NCBI RefSeq assembly: GCF_024614185.1
Contig: NZ_JAHTLF010000010.1
Coordinates: 1-64,000 of the forward strand
Origin: Nocardioides carbamazepini
GTDB taxonomy: Bacteria > Actinomycetota > Actinomycetes > Propionibacteriales > Nocardioidaceae
DNA length: 64,000 nt
Reading direction: 5' to 3'
Positions 25,193-34,077 of this stretch are shown piece by piece (the first letter of the stretch is position 1; every line of letters begins with the position of its first letter). Under the pieces are notes generated by a model. That model was not told the DNA's origin and made no database searches. It saw nothing but the letters and a program-made list of their open reading frames with translations. Position numbers and translations under genes: made by a program.

Positions 25193-25223
25193 GGGGAGGT
25201 TCCTTCCGTGGGGCTGGGGAGAG

Positions 25224-25919
25224 CTAGTACGACGACCGGCCGCCGGACGCGTCGAAGACCGCGCCGGTCGAGAAGCTGCAGTCGTCCGAGGCGAGCCAGG
25301 ACACGAGGGCCGCGACCTCCGGCGCCGTGCCCGGCCGCTTCATCGGGATCTTGTCGATCATGTACTTCAGGGTCTCGTCGCTCGTGCCGTCGTTCATCGG
25401 CGTCGCGATCACCGCGGGCGTCACCACGTTGACGAGGACGCCATCAGTCGCGAGCTCCTTGCCGAGGGACTTCGTCAGGCCGATCAGGCCGGCCTTCGAG
25501 GCCGAGTACGCCGCGAGGTTGGGGTTGCCCTCCTTGCCCGCCACGCTGGCGATGTTGACCACGCGACCCCAGCCCCGCGCGCGCATGCCGCCCAGGACCG
25601 CCTGGGTCATCAGGAACGAGCCGGTCAGGTTGATGTCGATCGTGCGGGCCCACGCCTCGGGCGTGACCTCCCACGCCGGGAGGTTCGGTCCGACGATGCC
25701 GGCGGAGTTCACGAGGACGTCGATGTCGGCCAGCTCGGCGGCGTACCGCTCGATGTCCGCGCCGTTGCTGACGTCGATGACCAGGTCGGCCGCCGGGTCG
25801 ATGTCGGCGGTCAGCACCTCGCAGCCGTCGGCGCGGAGGCGCTCCACGACCGCGGCGCCGATGCCGCTCAGCCCGCCGGTGACGACGGCGCGCCGGGTGC
25901 GCGCGGCGGTCGCGCTCAT
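25224..25919 (-). CDS. Short-chain dehydrogenase/reductase (SDR)
   Basis: 231 aa classical SDR. The cofactor motif is 'VTGGLSGIG' (13-21); the catalytic set is S125, Y138, K142 ('AAYSASK'); 'NSAG' replaces the usual NNAG. The C-terminus 'STGAVFDASGGRSSY' is typical. ATG 25919 overlaps the DapA-like gene stop (ATGA). It probably oxidises a sugar or 2-keto-3-deoxy acid hydroxyl with NAD(P); the substrate is unassigned. Confidence 0.88.
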   Translation of the reverse strand: MSATAARTRRAVVTGGLSGIGAAVVERLRADGCEVLTADIDPAADLVIDVSNGADIERYAAELADIDVLVNSAGIVGPNLPAWEVTPEAWARTIDINLTGSFLMTQAVLGGMRARGWGRVVNIASVAGKEGNPNLAAYSASKAGLIGLTKSLGKELATDGVLVNVVTPAVIATPMNDGTSDETLKYMIDKIPMKRPGTAPEVAALVSWLASDDCSFSTGAVFDASGGRSSY

Positions 25920-26863
25920 CGCCGGCCTCCCTCGGCCGCGACGGGCGCCGGGGCACGGCCGGTCGCCACCGCGAGCTGCGCGAACAGCCGGTCGGCCTCG
26001 GCCGCCGTCTCCTTGTCCAGGCTGAACCCGCTCGGCCCGCGGACCCGGCTGGACCGCAGCACGCCCTGGTTGACGAGGAAGTGCTTCTCGACCGCGACGA
26101 AACCGTCGATGCCCGACTGCAGGGCGACGAGCCCGGTCAGCGGACCGCTGAGCCGGTAGACGAGGTCCCAGTCCTCGCTCTCCAGCGCGTTCCACAACGC
26201 CTGGATCGCCCAGCACACCTCGGCGCCGGGCATGGTGCCGACGATCCCGCGGCGATAGCTGTCGACCAGCGCGGAGCCGCCGGTGCCCTCGAAGATCCGG
26301 GCCTGTCCGAGCGTCGCGTCCCGCAGCGCGCTGAGTCGCGGGCCGATCGGGGCGGCCTCGGGCTTGAAGTACACGCGGTCGCCGTAGGTCGCGAGCAGGT
26401 CGGCCTGCAGCGCGATGCTCAGCGGACGGCCGACGTACCCGCTCGCGTCCTGTACCACCAGCGGGAGTGTGCAGGAGTCGAGGATCGCGCTGAAGTACTC
26501 GTGCAGGGCCGCGTCGTCGACGTTGATCGAGACCGGCGGGATGGCCATCAGGGCGTCGGCGCCGGCGACCTCGGCGTGCCGCGCCAGCTCGGTCGCGGTC
26601 CGCGTGCTCTCGGCGCCGCAGCTGATCACCGAGACCTTCCCGTCCGGGCGCGCCCGGACCACCTCGCACACGGTCTCGGTCAGCGCCCGGCGCTCGTCGG
26701 TCGACATCCGGAGCACCTCGCTGACCATGCCGGTCGTGACTCCCTGGACGCCCTGGTCGAGCACCCAGTGCAGCTCGTGGCGCAGGTCGTCGAAGTCGAT
26801 GCTTCCGTCGTCGGTGAAGGGCGTCTGGATGACAGGAAGTACGCCGCTCAACAGGGGGGGCAT
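25916..26863 (-). CDS. Dihydrodipicolinate synthase (DapA)/N-acetylneuraminate lyase family aldolase
   Basis: 315 aa class I aldolase. The Schiff-base lysine is Lys167 ('RVYFKPEAAP') and the proton-relay tyrosine is probably Tyr143 ('QDASGYVGR'). The N-terminal 'GVLPVIQTPFTDDGSIDFDDLRHEL' is standard. Genuine DapA is usually ~290 aa and not next to an IlvD-type dehydratase, so a 2-keto-3-deoxy-sugar-acid aldolase giving pyruvate plus an aldehyde is more likely. It lies 31 nt after the dehydratase gene. Confidence 0.87.
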   Translation of the reverse strand: MPPLLSGVLPVIQTPFTDDGSIDFDDLRHELHWVLDQGVQGVTTGMVSEVLRMSTDERRALTETVCEVVRARPDGKVSVISCGAESTRTATELARHAEVAGADALMAIPPVSINVDDAALHEYFSAILDSCTLPLVVQDASGYVGRPLSIALQADLLATYGDRVYFKPEAAPIGPRLSALRDATLGQARIFEGTGGSALVDSYRRGIVGTMPGAEVCWAIQALWNALESEDWDLVYRLSGPLTGLVALQSGIDGFVAVEKHFLVNQGVLRSSRVRGPSGFSLDKETAAEADRLFAQLAVATGRAPAPVAAEGGRR

Positions 26864-26894
26864 GTGCTCTGCTCTCGATTCTGTGTCTCGTGTG

Positions 26895-28604
26895 TCAGGA
26901 ACGACCGATGACGGGCTCGACGAAGGTCGTCGAGCTCGGTGGTCGTCCGGTCAGGAAGTCCAGGTCGCACCCGTCCGGCGCCTGGAGGACGTGGCGTCGG
27001 TACAGCGCCGGCCAACCGCGCGTGTGGGCGCTGGGCTCGGGCTGCCAGCTCCGGCGGCGCTCGGCCAGCTCGGTCTCGTCGACGAGCAGGTCGAGAGTCC
27101 CGGCCAGGGCATCGAGGGCGATCAGGTCGCCGTCGCGCACCAGCGCGAGCGGCCCGCCGACCGCGGCCTCGGGCGCGCAGTGGAGCACGACCGCGCCGAA
27201 GCTCGTGCCGCTCATCCGGCCGTCGGTGACCCGCAGCATGTCGGTCACGCCGAGCTCGGCGAGGCGCTGCGGGATCGGCGCCATGCCCCACTCGGGCATG
27301 CCGGGCACGCCGACCGGGCCGCAGCCGGAGACGACCAGGACGTCGGCGGCGTCGACCTCCAGCGCCGGGTCGTCCAGTCGGCGCCGCATGTCGTCGTACG
27401 ACGTGAAGACGATCGCCTTGCCCGTGTGCCGCCACAGCTCGGGGCTCGCCGCGCAGAGCTTGATGACCGCGCCGTCCGGAGCGAGGCTCCCCCGCACCAC
27501 GGCGAAGGCCGGCGCCGGCGCCACCGGGTCGTCGCACGACCTGACGACCGGCGAGGAGGGAGCCGCCGCCAGCTCGCGCCACGGCGTGCCGCACGCCGCC
27601 CGGACGCCGAGGTCGAGCCGGTCGCCCAGCGACGCGACGACCGCCCCCAGGCCGCCTGCGGCGCCGAAGTCCTCGATGAGATGAGTCCCGGCGGGCTCGA
27701 CGTCGACAAGGAGGGGGACATCGGCGACGAGGGCGCCGACCCGGTCGAGGTCGGAGCGCAGGTCGGCCCGCCCGGCGACCGCGGCGAGGTGGAGGAACGC
27801 GTTGGTGGAGCCGCCGACGGCCGCGACGACCTTGACCGCGTTGTCCCAGCCGGCCTGGGTGAGGACGGTCCGGGGCCGGACGTCGCCGGCCACCATCTCC
27901 ACGATCCGGCGACCGCTCGCCTGCGCCCGCTCGACGACCTCGGGGCCGCCGGCCCCGATGCCGACCGAGCCGGGCAGCAGCAGGCCGAGCGCCTCGGCGA
28001 CGAGGCCCATCGTGGACGCGGTGCCCATGGTGTTACAGGAGCCGGTTCCGGCCGAGGCCATGCACGACTCGAGCTGCGCCCACTGGGCATCGTCGAGCGC
28101 GCCGGTACGGCGGCGCTCGAGCGCCCGCCAGATGTCCGTGCCGCTGCCCAGCGGCTTGCCGAGGAAGTCCGGGCAGCCGCGGGCACCGCCGAGGACGAGC
28201 AGCACGGGGATGTCGATGCTGGCCGCCGCCATCAGCGCCGCGGCGACCGACTTGTCGCAGTTGGCGAAGAACAGGACGCCGTCCAGTGGATGCGCCCGGA
28301 CGTTCTCCTCGAGCTCCATCGCGACGAGGTTGCGGTAGAGCATCGCGCTCGGCTTCATCAGGTCCTCGCCGAGCGACATGGTGGGGAACGCGACCGGTGT
28401 CCCCCCTGCCTCGACGACCGCCTGGCTCGCCTCGGCGACGAGCGCGCGCGAGCCGAGGTTGCACGGGTTGAGGCTGCTCGTCGTGTCGGCCAGGCCGATC
28501 ACCGGTCGTCCGGGGCGGGCGCCGCCGACCCGCAGCGCCGCACGGTGGAGCAGCGCCACCTCGTCGTCCCCCGCGAACCAGCCGTCGCTGCGCAGCGGCC
28601 TCAT
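26895..28604 (-). CDS. IlvD/Edd-family dehydratase (sugar-acid dehydratase type)
   Basis: 569 aa. The three Fe-S ligands of the family are in place: C48 ('SSLNPCNLG'), C116 ('NCDKS') and C190 ('GSCNTMGTASTM'), with Mg-binding D117/K118. The C-terminal 'DGRMSG' motif is also present. Such enzymes dehydrate aldonic acids to 2-keto-3-deoxy acids or dihydroxy-acids in branched-chain synthesis. The context (lactonase, DapA-type aldolase, SDRs, sugar ABC importer) favours a sugar acid. The stated substrate remains open. ATG 28604 overlaps the upstream SDR stop (ATGA). Confidence 0.9.
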   Translation of the reverse strand: MRPLRSDGWFAGDDEVALLHRAALRVGGARPGRPVIGLADTTSSLNPCNLGSRALVAEASQAVVEAGGTPVAFPTMSLGEDLMKPSAMLYRNLVAMELEENVRAHPLDGVLFFANCDKSVAAALMAAASIDIPVLLVLGGARGCPDFLGKPLGSGTDIWRALERRRTGALDDAQWAQLESCMASAGTGSCNTMGTASTMGLVAEALGLLLPGSVGIGAGGPEVVERAQASGRRIVEMVAGDVRPRTVLTQAGWDNAVKVVAAVGGSTNAFLHLAAVAGRADLRSDLDRVGALVADVPLLVDVEPAGTHLIEDFGAAGGLGAVVASLGDRLDLGVRAACGTPWRELAAAPSSPVVRSCDDPVAPAPAFAVVRGSLAPDGAVIKLCAASPELWRHTGKAIVFTSYDDMRRRLDDPALEVDAADVLVVSGCGPVGVPGMPEWGMAPIPQRLAELGVTDMLRVTDGRMSGTSFGAVVLHCAPEAAVGGPLALVRDGDLIALDALAGTLDLLVDETELAERRRSWQPEPSAHTRGWPALYRRHVLQAPDGCDLDFLTGRPPSSTTFVEPVIGRS

Positions 28605-29374
28605 CGCCGAGGCTCCGGGACCGGCGTGCCCATCAGTGCGGCGGTCCAGCCCCCGTCGACGCCGACCGTCTGCCCGGTCACGTACGCCGCCTCCGGTGAC
28701 AGCAGGAAGGCGACGACCGCGGCGACGTCGGCCGGCGTGGCCAGGCGTCCCGCCGGCGTGTGCGAGACCAGCTCGGCCCGGCGCCGTGCCGGGTCGGCGG
28801 CCGCGTCGATCGTGGCGAGCAGGGCCGGCGTCTCGACCGCGCCGGGCGCCACGGCGTTGGCGCGGATGCCGCGGGCGCCGTACTCGACGGCGACGGAGCG
28901 CGCGAGCGCCTCGGTCGCCGCCTTCGTCATCTCGTAGGCGCCGTGGCCGGGATGGGCCCGGGAGCCGTGCACCGACGAGATGTTCACGACGGAGCCGCCG
29001 GTCCCGGCGGCCAGGAACGCACGGACCGCGGTCGCGCAGCCCCAGTAGGTCCCGAGCTGGTTGACCGCGACGAGTGCCTCGACCAGCTCCTCGGTCGCCT
29101 CGGTCAGCGGCTGGACCGGGGTCACCCCGGCGCAGTTCACCCAGCCGGAGAGGGTGCCGAGCTCGGCGGCCGCGGCGGCGGCACGCTCGTGCGTCGTCCG
29201 GTGCCGGACGTCGCCCTCGACGAGCCGGACCCGCGCCGACCCGCCGTACGCCGCCCCGAGGGCCGCGCCGTCCAGGTCGATCGCGACGACAGCGAGGCCG
29301 TCGCCGCTCAGCCGGTCCAGGATCCCGCGACCGACGCCCGATCCGGCGCCGGTGACCACCACGACGTCAGTCAT
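28601..29374 (-). CDS. Short-chain dehydrogenase/reductase (SDR)
   Basis: 257 aa classical SDR: 'VTGAGSGVGRG' cofactor loop (7-17), S133/S134, Y147 ('GAYEMTK') and K151. 'NCAGVTP' stands where NNAG is usual. The start overlaps the previous gene's stop by 8 nt and its stop overlaps the IlvD-type start by 4 nt, so it sits inside a tightly packed operon. Probably a sugar dehydrogenase feeding the lactonase/dehydratase path (inference). Confidence 0.88.
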   Translation of the reverse strand: MTDVVVVTGAGSGVGRGILDRLSGDGLAVVAIDLDGAALGAAYGGSARVRLVEGDVRHRTTHERAAAAAAELGTLSGWVNCAGVTPVQPLTEATEELVEALVAVNQLGTYWGCATAVRAFLAAGTGGSVVNISSVHGSRAHPGHGAYEMTKAATEALARSVAVEYGARGIRANAVAPGAVETPALLATIDAAADPARRRAELVSHTPAGRLATPADVAAVVAFLLSPEAAYVTGQTVGVDGGWTAALMGTPVPEPRR

Positions 29375-30755
29375 GGCCCACTCCTCTCCCTCGGGGCAGC
29401 GCGGCGATCACCGCGTCGATCTCCGCCAGCAGGATCTCCGCCCCGCCGCGGCCGAGCAGGGTCTGCCAGCTCTGATAGGTCTCCTCGTCGAAGGCCTCCT
29501 GAGGCGGCAGGTACATCGACGCCGGCCCGTTGACCAGGTTGGCGACGACCACGACCCGCTCCGGGTGCCGCCTGCGCAGCTCCACCTGGAGCGCCGAGTA
29601 GGCCTCGCCGGGGTGCGCCACCACGACGGCGTCGCCCACCAGCCAGATCCACACGGGGTAGGCGATCGACGTCGTCCCGGCGAAGCTCGCGCGCAGCGAG
29701 GCCGCCCGGCGCAGCCGCTCCTCGGCGGCCTCCGCCGGAGCGTCCGGCCAGCGGCTGGTCACGTCCGCGAGGCTGAGCTCGTCCTGGAGCGGCAGCTCGA
29801 CGTCCACCCGCACCCGGCGGAGGTACGACGGCCGCTCGTCCGGCGTGCTCTCCCAGATCGCGAGCGGGGCGCCTGACTGGACGACGGAGGCGAGCACCCG
29901 CGCCGTCCCCGGCTCCGGCATCAGCGACAGCGCCGACACCGCGGCCAGGCCGAGTGCGCGGCCGTTGCGGTCGGCGACCGTGAGGTCGCCGGTGTACTGC
30001 TCGCGGGGGGACAGGTCGCCGCTCGCGCCCTGTACGAAGAGGCAGGGCGCGTCGTACTCGTCCTCGATCACCTCACGGGCCGCGCCGACGTAGTCGGGCG
30101 AGAGCAGCTCGTTCTGCCAGGCCAGCGTGGTGGGGTGGCACGCGTAGTTGAGGACGACGGCGCGCGTCGCGCCGTCGGCGGCCACCACCCGGCCGGCGAC
30201 GAAGGTGCCGTCGGCGGTCGCGGCCGGGTTGAAGCCGATGAGGGACTCGCCGCCGCACCGGACGTCGCGGACGACCGCGAGGTCGCAGTGACCGTAGGTC
30301 CAGCCGATCTCGCACACCTCGGCGGCCTCCTTGGCCTCGGCAGCGGCGTCGGCGACCTGGCGGACCAGCTCGTCGACGTACGACGCGATCAGGTGTCCGC
30401 CCGGCAGCGCCGCCTCCTCGGGCGAGGTCACCGGCCCGGCGTGCGTGTGCACCATGTGGAAGAGCAGCTGGTCGTCGGCGATGCCGAGGGCGCGGACGAT
30501 CGGCGCCCGGACGAAGTGGTCGTGCGCCGCCGACTTCATCCACCCGAGGTCGACGGACACGAGGTAGGTGGTGTCGTCACCCTCGCCGAGGGCGAGCACC
30601 GTCGCGGTCAGCGGCCGGTGGACGCCGGTGGCGACGTCGTGCGCGGCAGCGCCCCAGTTGCGAGCCCGGATCCCGGCGGCCGGTGTGATGTCGCGGCGAG
30701 CGACCCCGACGACCGCGCGGGCGGCGGGCGGATGCCAGCGAGGAGCGGACGTCAT
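29367..30755 (-). CDS. Neutral/alkaline ceramidase N-terminal-domain-like hydrolase, cytoplasmic
   Basis: 462 aa. It has the hallmark metal and active-site motifs of the neutral-ceramidase N-terminal domain: 'VGVARRDITPAAGIRARNWG' near the start, 'HMVHTHAGPVTSP' and 'VLNYACHPTTLAW', plus 'VQGASGDLSPR'. There is no signal peptide and the C-terminal ceramidase domain is missing, so true ceramidase activity is unlikely. Shortened homologues of this kind are common in carbohydrate-use operons, where they probably cleave an amide or ester on a sugar. It starts 2 nt after the ABC permease stop. Confidence 0.78.
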   Translation of the reverse strand: MTSAPRWHPPAARAVVGVARRDITPAAGIRARNWGAAAHDVATGVHRPLTATVLALGEGDDTTYLVSVDLGWMKSAAHDHFVRAPIVRALGIADDQLLFHMVHTHAGPVTSPEEAALPGGHLIASYVDELVRQVADAAAEAKEAAEVCEIGWTYGHCDLAVVRDVRCGGESLIGFNPAATADGTFVAGRVVAADGATRAVVLNYACHPTTLAWQNELLSPDYVGAAREVIEDEYDAPCLFVQGASGDLSPREQYTGDLTVADRNGRALGLAAVSALSLMPEPGTARVLASVVQSGAPLAIWESTPDERPSYLRRVRVDVELPLQDELSLADVTSRWPDAPAEAAEERLRRAASLRASFAGTTSIAYPVWIWLVGDAVVVAHPGEAYSALQVELRRRHPERVVVVANLVNGPASMYLPPQEAFDEETYQSWQTLLGRGGAEILLAEIDAVIAALPRGRGVGHD

Positions 30756-30757
30756 GG

Positions 30758-31657
30758 CTATCCCTTCGTCGCGCCGGTCAGTGCGCCCCGGGTGACGAAG
30801 CGCTGGCAGGCGAGGAACACGATCGCCACGGGGACGAGCATGACCAGACCGGCGAGCGCCGCCTCGGGACGGTGGATCGGAAGCTCGGACGCGCCGGCGT
30901 TGCGCAGGGCCGACGAGCTCGAGATCAGCGCCTGCAGACCGACCGGGAGGTTGAGCTTGTCGGTCTCGTTGAGCATCACGTACGGCAGGAAGTAGTTGTT
31001 CCAGGTGGCGGTGAAGCTCAGGAAGGAGAGCAGCCCGACCAACGGCTTGGCGAGCGGGAGTCCGATGTGCAGGAACAACCGCCACTCGCTGCATCCGTCG
31101 ATCCGGCCGGCGTCGAGCAGCTCGGGGGGCAGGCTGGCCGAGTAGTAGGTGTAGGCGAGGTAGGTGCCGAACGGGAAGAACGCGCTCGGCAGGATCACCG
31201 CCCACGCCGTGTTGACCAGGTCCAGGGCGTTCATCTCGAGGAACAGGGGCAGGACCAGCGCACTGTTGGGCACGATCATCACGACCAGGGTCATCGTGAG
31301 GATGAGGCGGCGCCCGGCGAAGCGCTTCGTCGCGAGCGCGTAGCCCGCGGGCAACGTGATCGCGAGCGCGATGAGCAGGGACGCGACGCTGTAGAGCACC
31401 GAGTTCCACGCCCAGGTCAGCACGACGCCGTCGTTGAAGCTCATCAGGTTGGACCACGCCTCGGAGAGCCGTGAGAACGAGCCCAGCGCGAAGGGGTGGC
31501 GCGAGGCGAGCTCGCCGTCGGTCTTCGTCGGCGCAAGGAGCAACCACACCAACGGCAGGAGGAAGAAGACCGCCGCGAGCGTGAGGACGGTCAGCCGCGT
31601 GGCCGAGGCGAGGAGTCGCAGGCCCCGGCCGATGCTCGGCATCGTGTCGATCGCCAT
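30758..31657 (-). CDS. Carbohydrate ABC transporter permease (MalG type)
   Basis: 299 aa with six predicted membrane segments. The EAA loop 'DAGRIDGCSEWRLFLHIGLPLAKP' region contacts the ATPase. It abuts the partner permease (TAGATG, no gap). Together with the binding protein (32603-33928) and the ATPase at 43681-44766 it forms a complete CUT1-type importer. Confidence 0.93.
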   Translation of the reverse strand: MAIDTMPSIGRGLRLLASATRLTVLTLAAVFFLLPLVWLLLAPTKTDGELASRHPFALGSFSRLSEAWSNLMSFNDGVVLTWAWNSVLYSVASLLIALAITLPAGYALATKRFAGRRLILTMTLVVMIVPNSALVLPLFLEMNALDLVNTAWAVILPSAFFPFGTYLAYTYYSASLPPELLDAGRIDGCSEWRLFLHIGLPLAKPLVGLLSFLSFTATWNNYFLPYVMLNETDKLNLPVGLQALISSSSALRNAGASELPIHRPEAALAGLVMLVPVAIVFLACQRFVTRGALTGATKG

Positions 31658-32599
31658 CTACCTGTCCTCGCTATCGACGCTGAAGATCCTGGTGGTCCGC
31701 AAGATGAGCACGGCGGACCCGAGGCCGATGACGAGCATCAGCATCGACATCGCGGCCGCCGCACCGAAGTCGGCCTGCTCGAAGGCGTAGACGTAGCCCA
31801 GCTGGTTCGGCGACCAGGTCTCCGAGATGGGCACGCCCGCGGACGCCAGCAGCTGGGGCTCCGCGAAGAGCTGCACGCTGGCCGTGAAGGTCAAGATGAG
31901 CATGTAGACGATGTACGGCGCGACGAGCGGCAGCTTGATGTGCACCGCGACGTGCCAGGCGTTGGCACCGTCCACCCGAGCCGCGTCGAGCACCTCCTGG
32001 GAGATGCCGTTGAGGCCGCCGATGAAGATCGCGATCCAGCCGCCGGCCCCGACGAAGAAGGCGATGAGCGCGAACAGCAGCGGCAGGTTGCCCGGCGCGG
32101 TGATCTGGGTGACCGAGGTCAGCCCCATCGACCGCAGCGCCGGCCCGAACGGGCTGACACTCGGGTCGAACATGAAGATCGCCACCAGGACGGCCGTCGG
32201 CCCGGAGACCGCGCCCGGCAGGAAGTAGGCCGAACGGAGCGCAGCGGAGTACACACCGCTCCGGGCGTGGAGGACGAGCGCCAGGCCGACCACACCGACC
32301 ATGAGCATCGGGAGTGCGATGACGACGAACTTCGCCATGTTGCTCAACGCCGGGCCCAGCCGGAAGTCGTCGAAGACCGTGCGGAATCCGTCGGTGGTCA
32401 GGTTGAAGTAGTCCGGCATCCCGGCATCCGTGCCCGAGAAGCTGATGACCAGGGCGGCCACGGCCGGACCGACCCCGAAGGCCGTGAGGAAGACCAGGTA
32501 CGGCAGGAGGAACCAATGCCCTGCGTTCGGCTTGAGCCGCCGGGCACCGCTGCGCGCACGGCTGGTCTGGGGCGTCCTCACGGCCTTCGGTGTCGTCAT
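31658..32599 (-). CDS. Carbohydrate ABC transporter permease (MalF type)
   Basis: 313 aa. A cytoplasmic N-terminal stretch (~25 residues, Arg/Lys-rich) precedes six membrane segments. The EAA loop is 'LDAARVDGANAWHVAVHIKLPLVAP' (partial quote). The stop abuts the MalG-type start and the start lies 3 nt after the binding-protein stop. It is the inner-membrane channel partner of the downstream permease. Confidence 0.93.
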   Translation of the reverse strand: MTTPKAVRTPQTSRARSGARRLKPNAGHWFLLPYLVFLTAFGVGPAVAALVISFSGTDAGMPDYFNLTTDGFRTVFDDFRLGPALSNMAKFVVIALPMLMVGVVGLALVLHARSGVYSAALRSAYFLPGAVSGPTAVLVAIFMFDPSVSPFGPALRSMGLTSVTQITAPGNLPLLFALIAFFVGAGGWIAIFIGGLNGISQEVLDAARVDGANAWHVAVHIKLPLVAPYIVYMLILTFTASVQLFAEPQLLASAGVPISETWSPNQLGYVYAFEQADFGAAAAMSMLMLVIGLGSAVLILRTTRIFSVDSEDR

Positions 32600-32602
32600 C
32601 TC

Positions 32603-33928
32603 TTACTGGCCCGCGACGTCGTACTTGGCCGTGCGCGCGGTGTCGACCAGCTGCTGCTGGTAGGTCTCGATCGCCGACTCGACGCTCTTGCCCTGCTGCG
32701 CGTCGGTGAGCACCGTCGTGCCGAACAGCGTGATCGGGTCGAAGCGGACCGCGGAGAGCGACGTCGAGATCCGGGCCGCGGCGTCCTGGAAGACCGGGTA
32801 CGGGTTCGCGGCGTAGAGCCTGTTGGCGTCGAGCGTCTTCTGCCAGATCTCCGCCGACGGGCGGTGCGCGGGCAGCGACGGAGCGGTCGCGGCGTGCTCG
32901 GGCGAGGTCGCCATCCAGACCGCGATGTCGACGGCCGTCTCCGGGTTCTTCGCGTGCCGGGAGACCACCCAGGCGCCGCCGCCGTTGGAGCCGGCCTGGG
33001 CCTCCTCGCCCTCCCACGCGAGCGGAGCGGCGGCCGCGAGCTGACCGTCGGCGGTCTGGTACCAGGTGCTCTCGGGCGTGCCTCCGAAGAGGTACTGACC
33101 GAACCAGGCCGGGCCCATGAGCATCAGCATCTTGTCGTCGGAGACGGTCTTGGCGACCTCCGTGCCCGACACGCTGAGCGGCGTGATCGTCTTGTTCTCG
33201 AGCATGTGGTCGAGCATGCCGGTGACCCGGGTGCACGCGTCGTCCTCGAGGTCGATCCGGAGCTCGTCGCTGCTCTCCTTCTGCGCCACCGGGCAGCCGC
33301 TCGCCTGGTAGTACGACTCCAGGCCGCCGTCGAGCAGGCCCATCAGGTAGCCCGGGTGGTCCTTCGCGACCTGGTCGCTGAGCGCCTGGTACTCCTCGAA
33401 CGTCGTCGGCACCTCGTAGCCGAAGCGGTCCATCAGCTTGGCGTTGTACCAGAGCACGTTGGGGGCCAGGTCGTTGCGGAGGCAGATCACCTCGTCGCCG
33501 GAGCGGCAGCTGTCGAACGCGCCGGGGGTGAACTCCTCCTCCAGGTTGTCGGGGAGGTACGTCGAGATGTCCAGCGGGAAGTCGTGCGCCGCGTCGGACA
33601 CCTGCGCGACCAGCGACATCTCCAAGAAGATGAGGTCGGGCCAGCCCTTGCCGGTGTTGTTGGCGAGCAGCACCTTGGACGGGAAGTCCGCCCGGGCGAC
33701 CGTCTCGACCTTCACCTTCACGTCGGGATGGGCCTCCCGGTACAGGTCGACGACGCCCATCACGTCGGGTCCCGCCCAGATCGTCACCGCCGCGTTGGGG
33801 TCGGTCTCGACCGGGTCGTTGCTCGAGCCACAGGCGGCGAGCACCCCTGCGGCGAGAAGTCCTGCTGCCAGACCGGCGCCCGATCGCCGCCACACGGTCC
33901 AGCCGTGGTTCCTTCCAGTCCTGCGCAC
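32603..33928 (-). CDS. Extracellular solute-binding lipoprotein (CUT1 sugar ABC system)
   Basis: 441 aa. A lipoprotein signal runs from a basic n-region through 'AGLAAGLLAAGVLAAC' to the lipobox cysteine Cys33. The mature part has the family-1 solute-binding fold ('AVTIWAGPDVMGVVDLYREAHPDVKV', 'WPDLIFLEMS', 'GGGAWVVSRHAKNPETAVD'). GTG 33928 is chosen because AAGGAG is 6 nt upstream; upstream in-frame codons cross the operator at 33975-33991. It is the first gene of a probable ten-gene operon running down to 23853. The imported sugar is not identifiable from sequence. Confidence 0.92.
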   Translation of the reverse strand: MRRTGRNHGWTVWRRSGAGLAAGLLAAGVLAACGSSNDPVETDPNAAVTIWAGPDVMGVVDLYREAHPDVKVKVETVARADFPSKVLLANNTGKGWPDLIFLEMSLVAQVSDAAHDFPLDISTYLPDNLEEEFTPGAFDSCRSGDEVICLRNDLAPNVLWYNAKLMDRFGYEVPTTFEEYQALSDQVAKDHPGYLMGLLDGGLESYYQASGCPVAQKESSDELRIDLEDDACTRVTGMLDHMLENKTITPLSVSGTEVAKTVSDDKMLMLMGPAWFGQYLFGGTPESTWYQTADGQLAAAAPLAWEGEEAQAGSNGGGAWVVSRHAKNPETAVDIAVWMATSPEHAATAPSLPAHRPSAEIWQKTLDANRLYAANPYPVFQDAAARISTSLSAVRFDPITLFGTTVLTDAQQGKSVESAIETYQQQLVDTARTAKYDVAGQ

Positions 33929-33974
33929 GGCGATCTCCTTCTGTCCGGGCCTGGTGGGCCGATTTGAGAATAGT

Positions 33975-33991
33975 GTTTGGCAGGACCAAAC
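33975..33991. promoter_or_regulatory. IclR-regulon palindrome 2
   Basis: GTTTGG-CAGGA-CCAAAC, perfect arms, 47 nt upstream of the binding-protein start and 78 nt from the divergent IclR gene. A minus-strand TATTCT lies just downstream of it and a TACGTT just upstream. Confidence 0.75.
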
Positions 33992-34054
33992 AGAAGGGAA
34001 CGTATTGAGTTCCCGCCCCCACGTCAAGGGCTAACGGCTTGATTCACTCATGAG

Positions 34055-34077
34055 TAGCATGTTCGGCCATGGAGAAC
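34055..34077 (+). promoter_or_regulatory. Leaderless promoter and operator over the iclR start codon
   Basis: The -10 box TAGCAT (34055-34060) is followed 8 nt later by ATG 34069. GTTCGGCCATGGAGAAC (34061-34077), IclR-regulon palindrome 3, spans the start codon itself. Regulator binding here would block its own transcription start, implying autoregulation. Confidence 0.6.

Noticed and set aside
25916..26863. Lysine-pathway dapA
   Set aside because: Longer than usual and embedded with an IlvD-type dehydratase, SDRs and a lactonase; a sugar-acid aldolase fits better.
26895..28604. Branched-chain amino acid ilvD
   Set aside because: No ilv genes nearby; the operon and regulator belong to sugar catabolism.
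29367..30755. Secreted ceramidase
   Set aside because: No signal peptide and no C-terminal ceramidase domain; only the N-terminal metal-binding fold is present.
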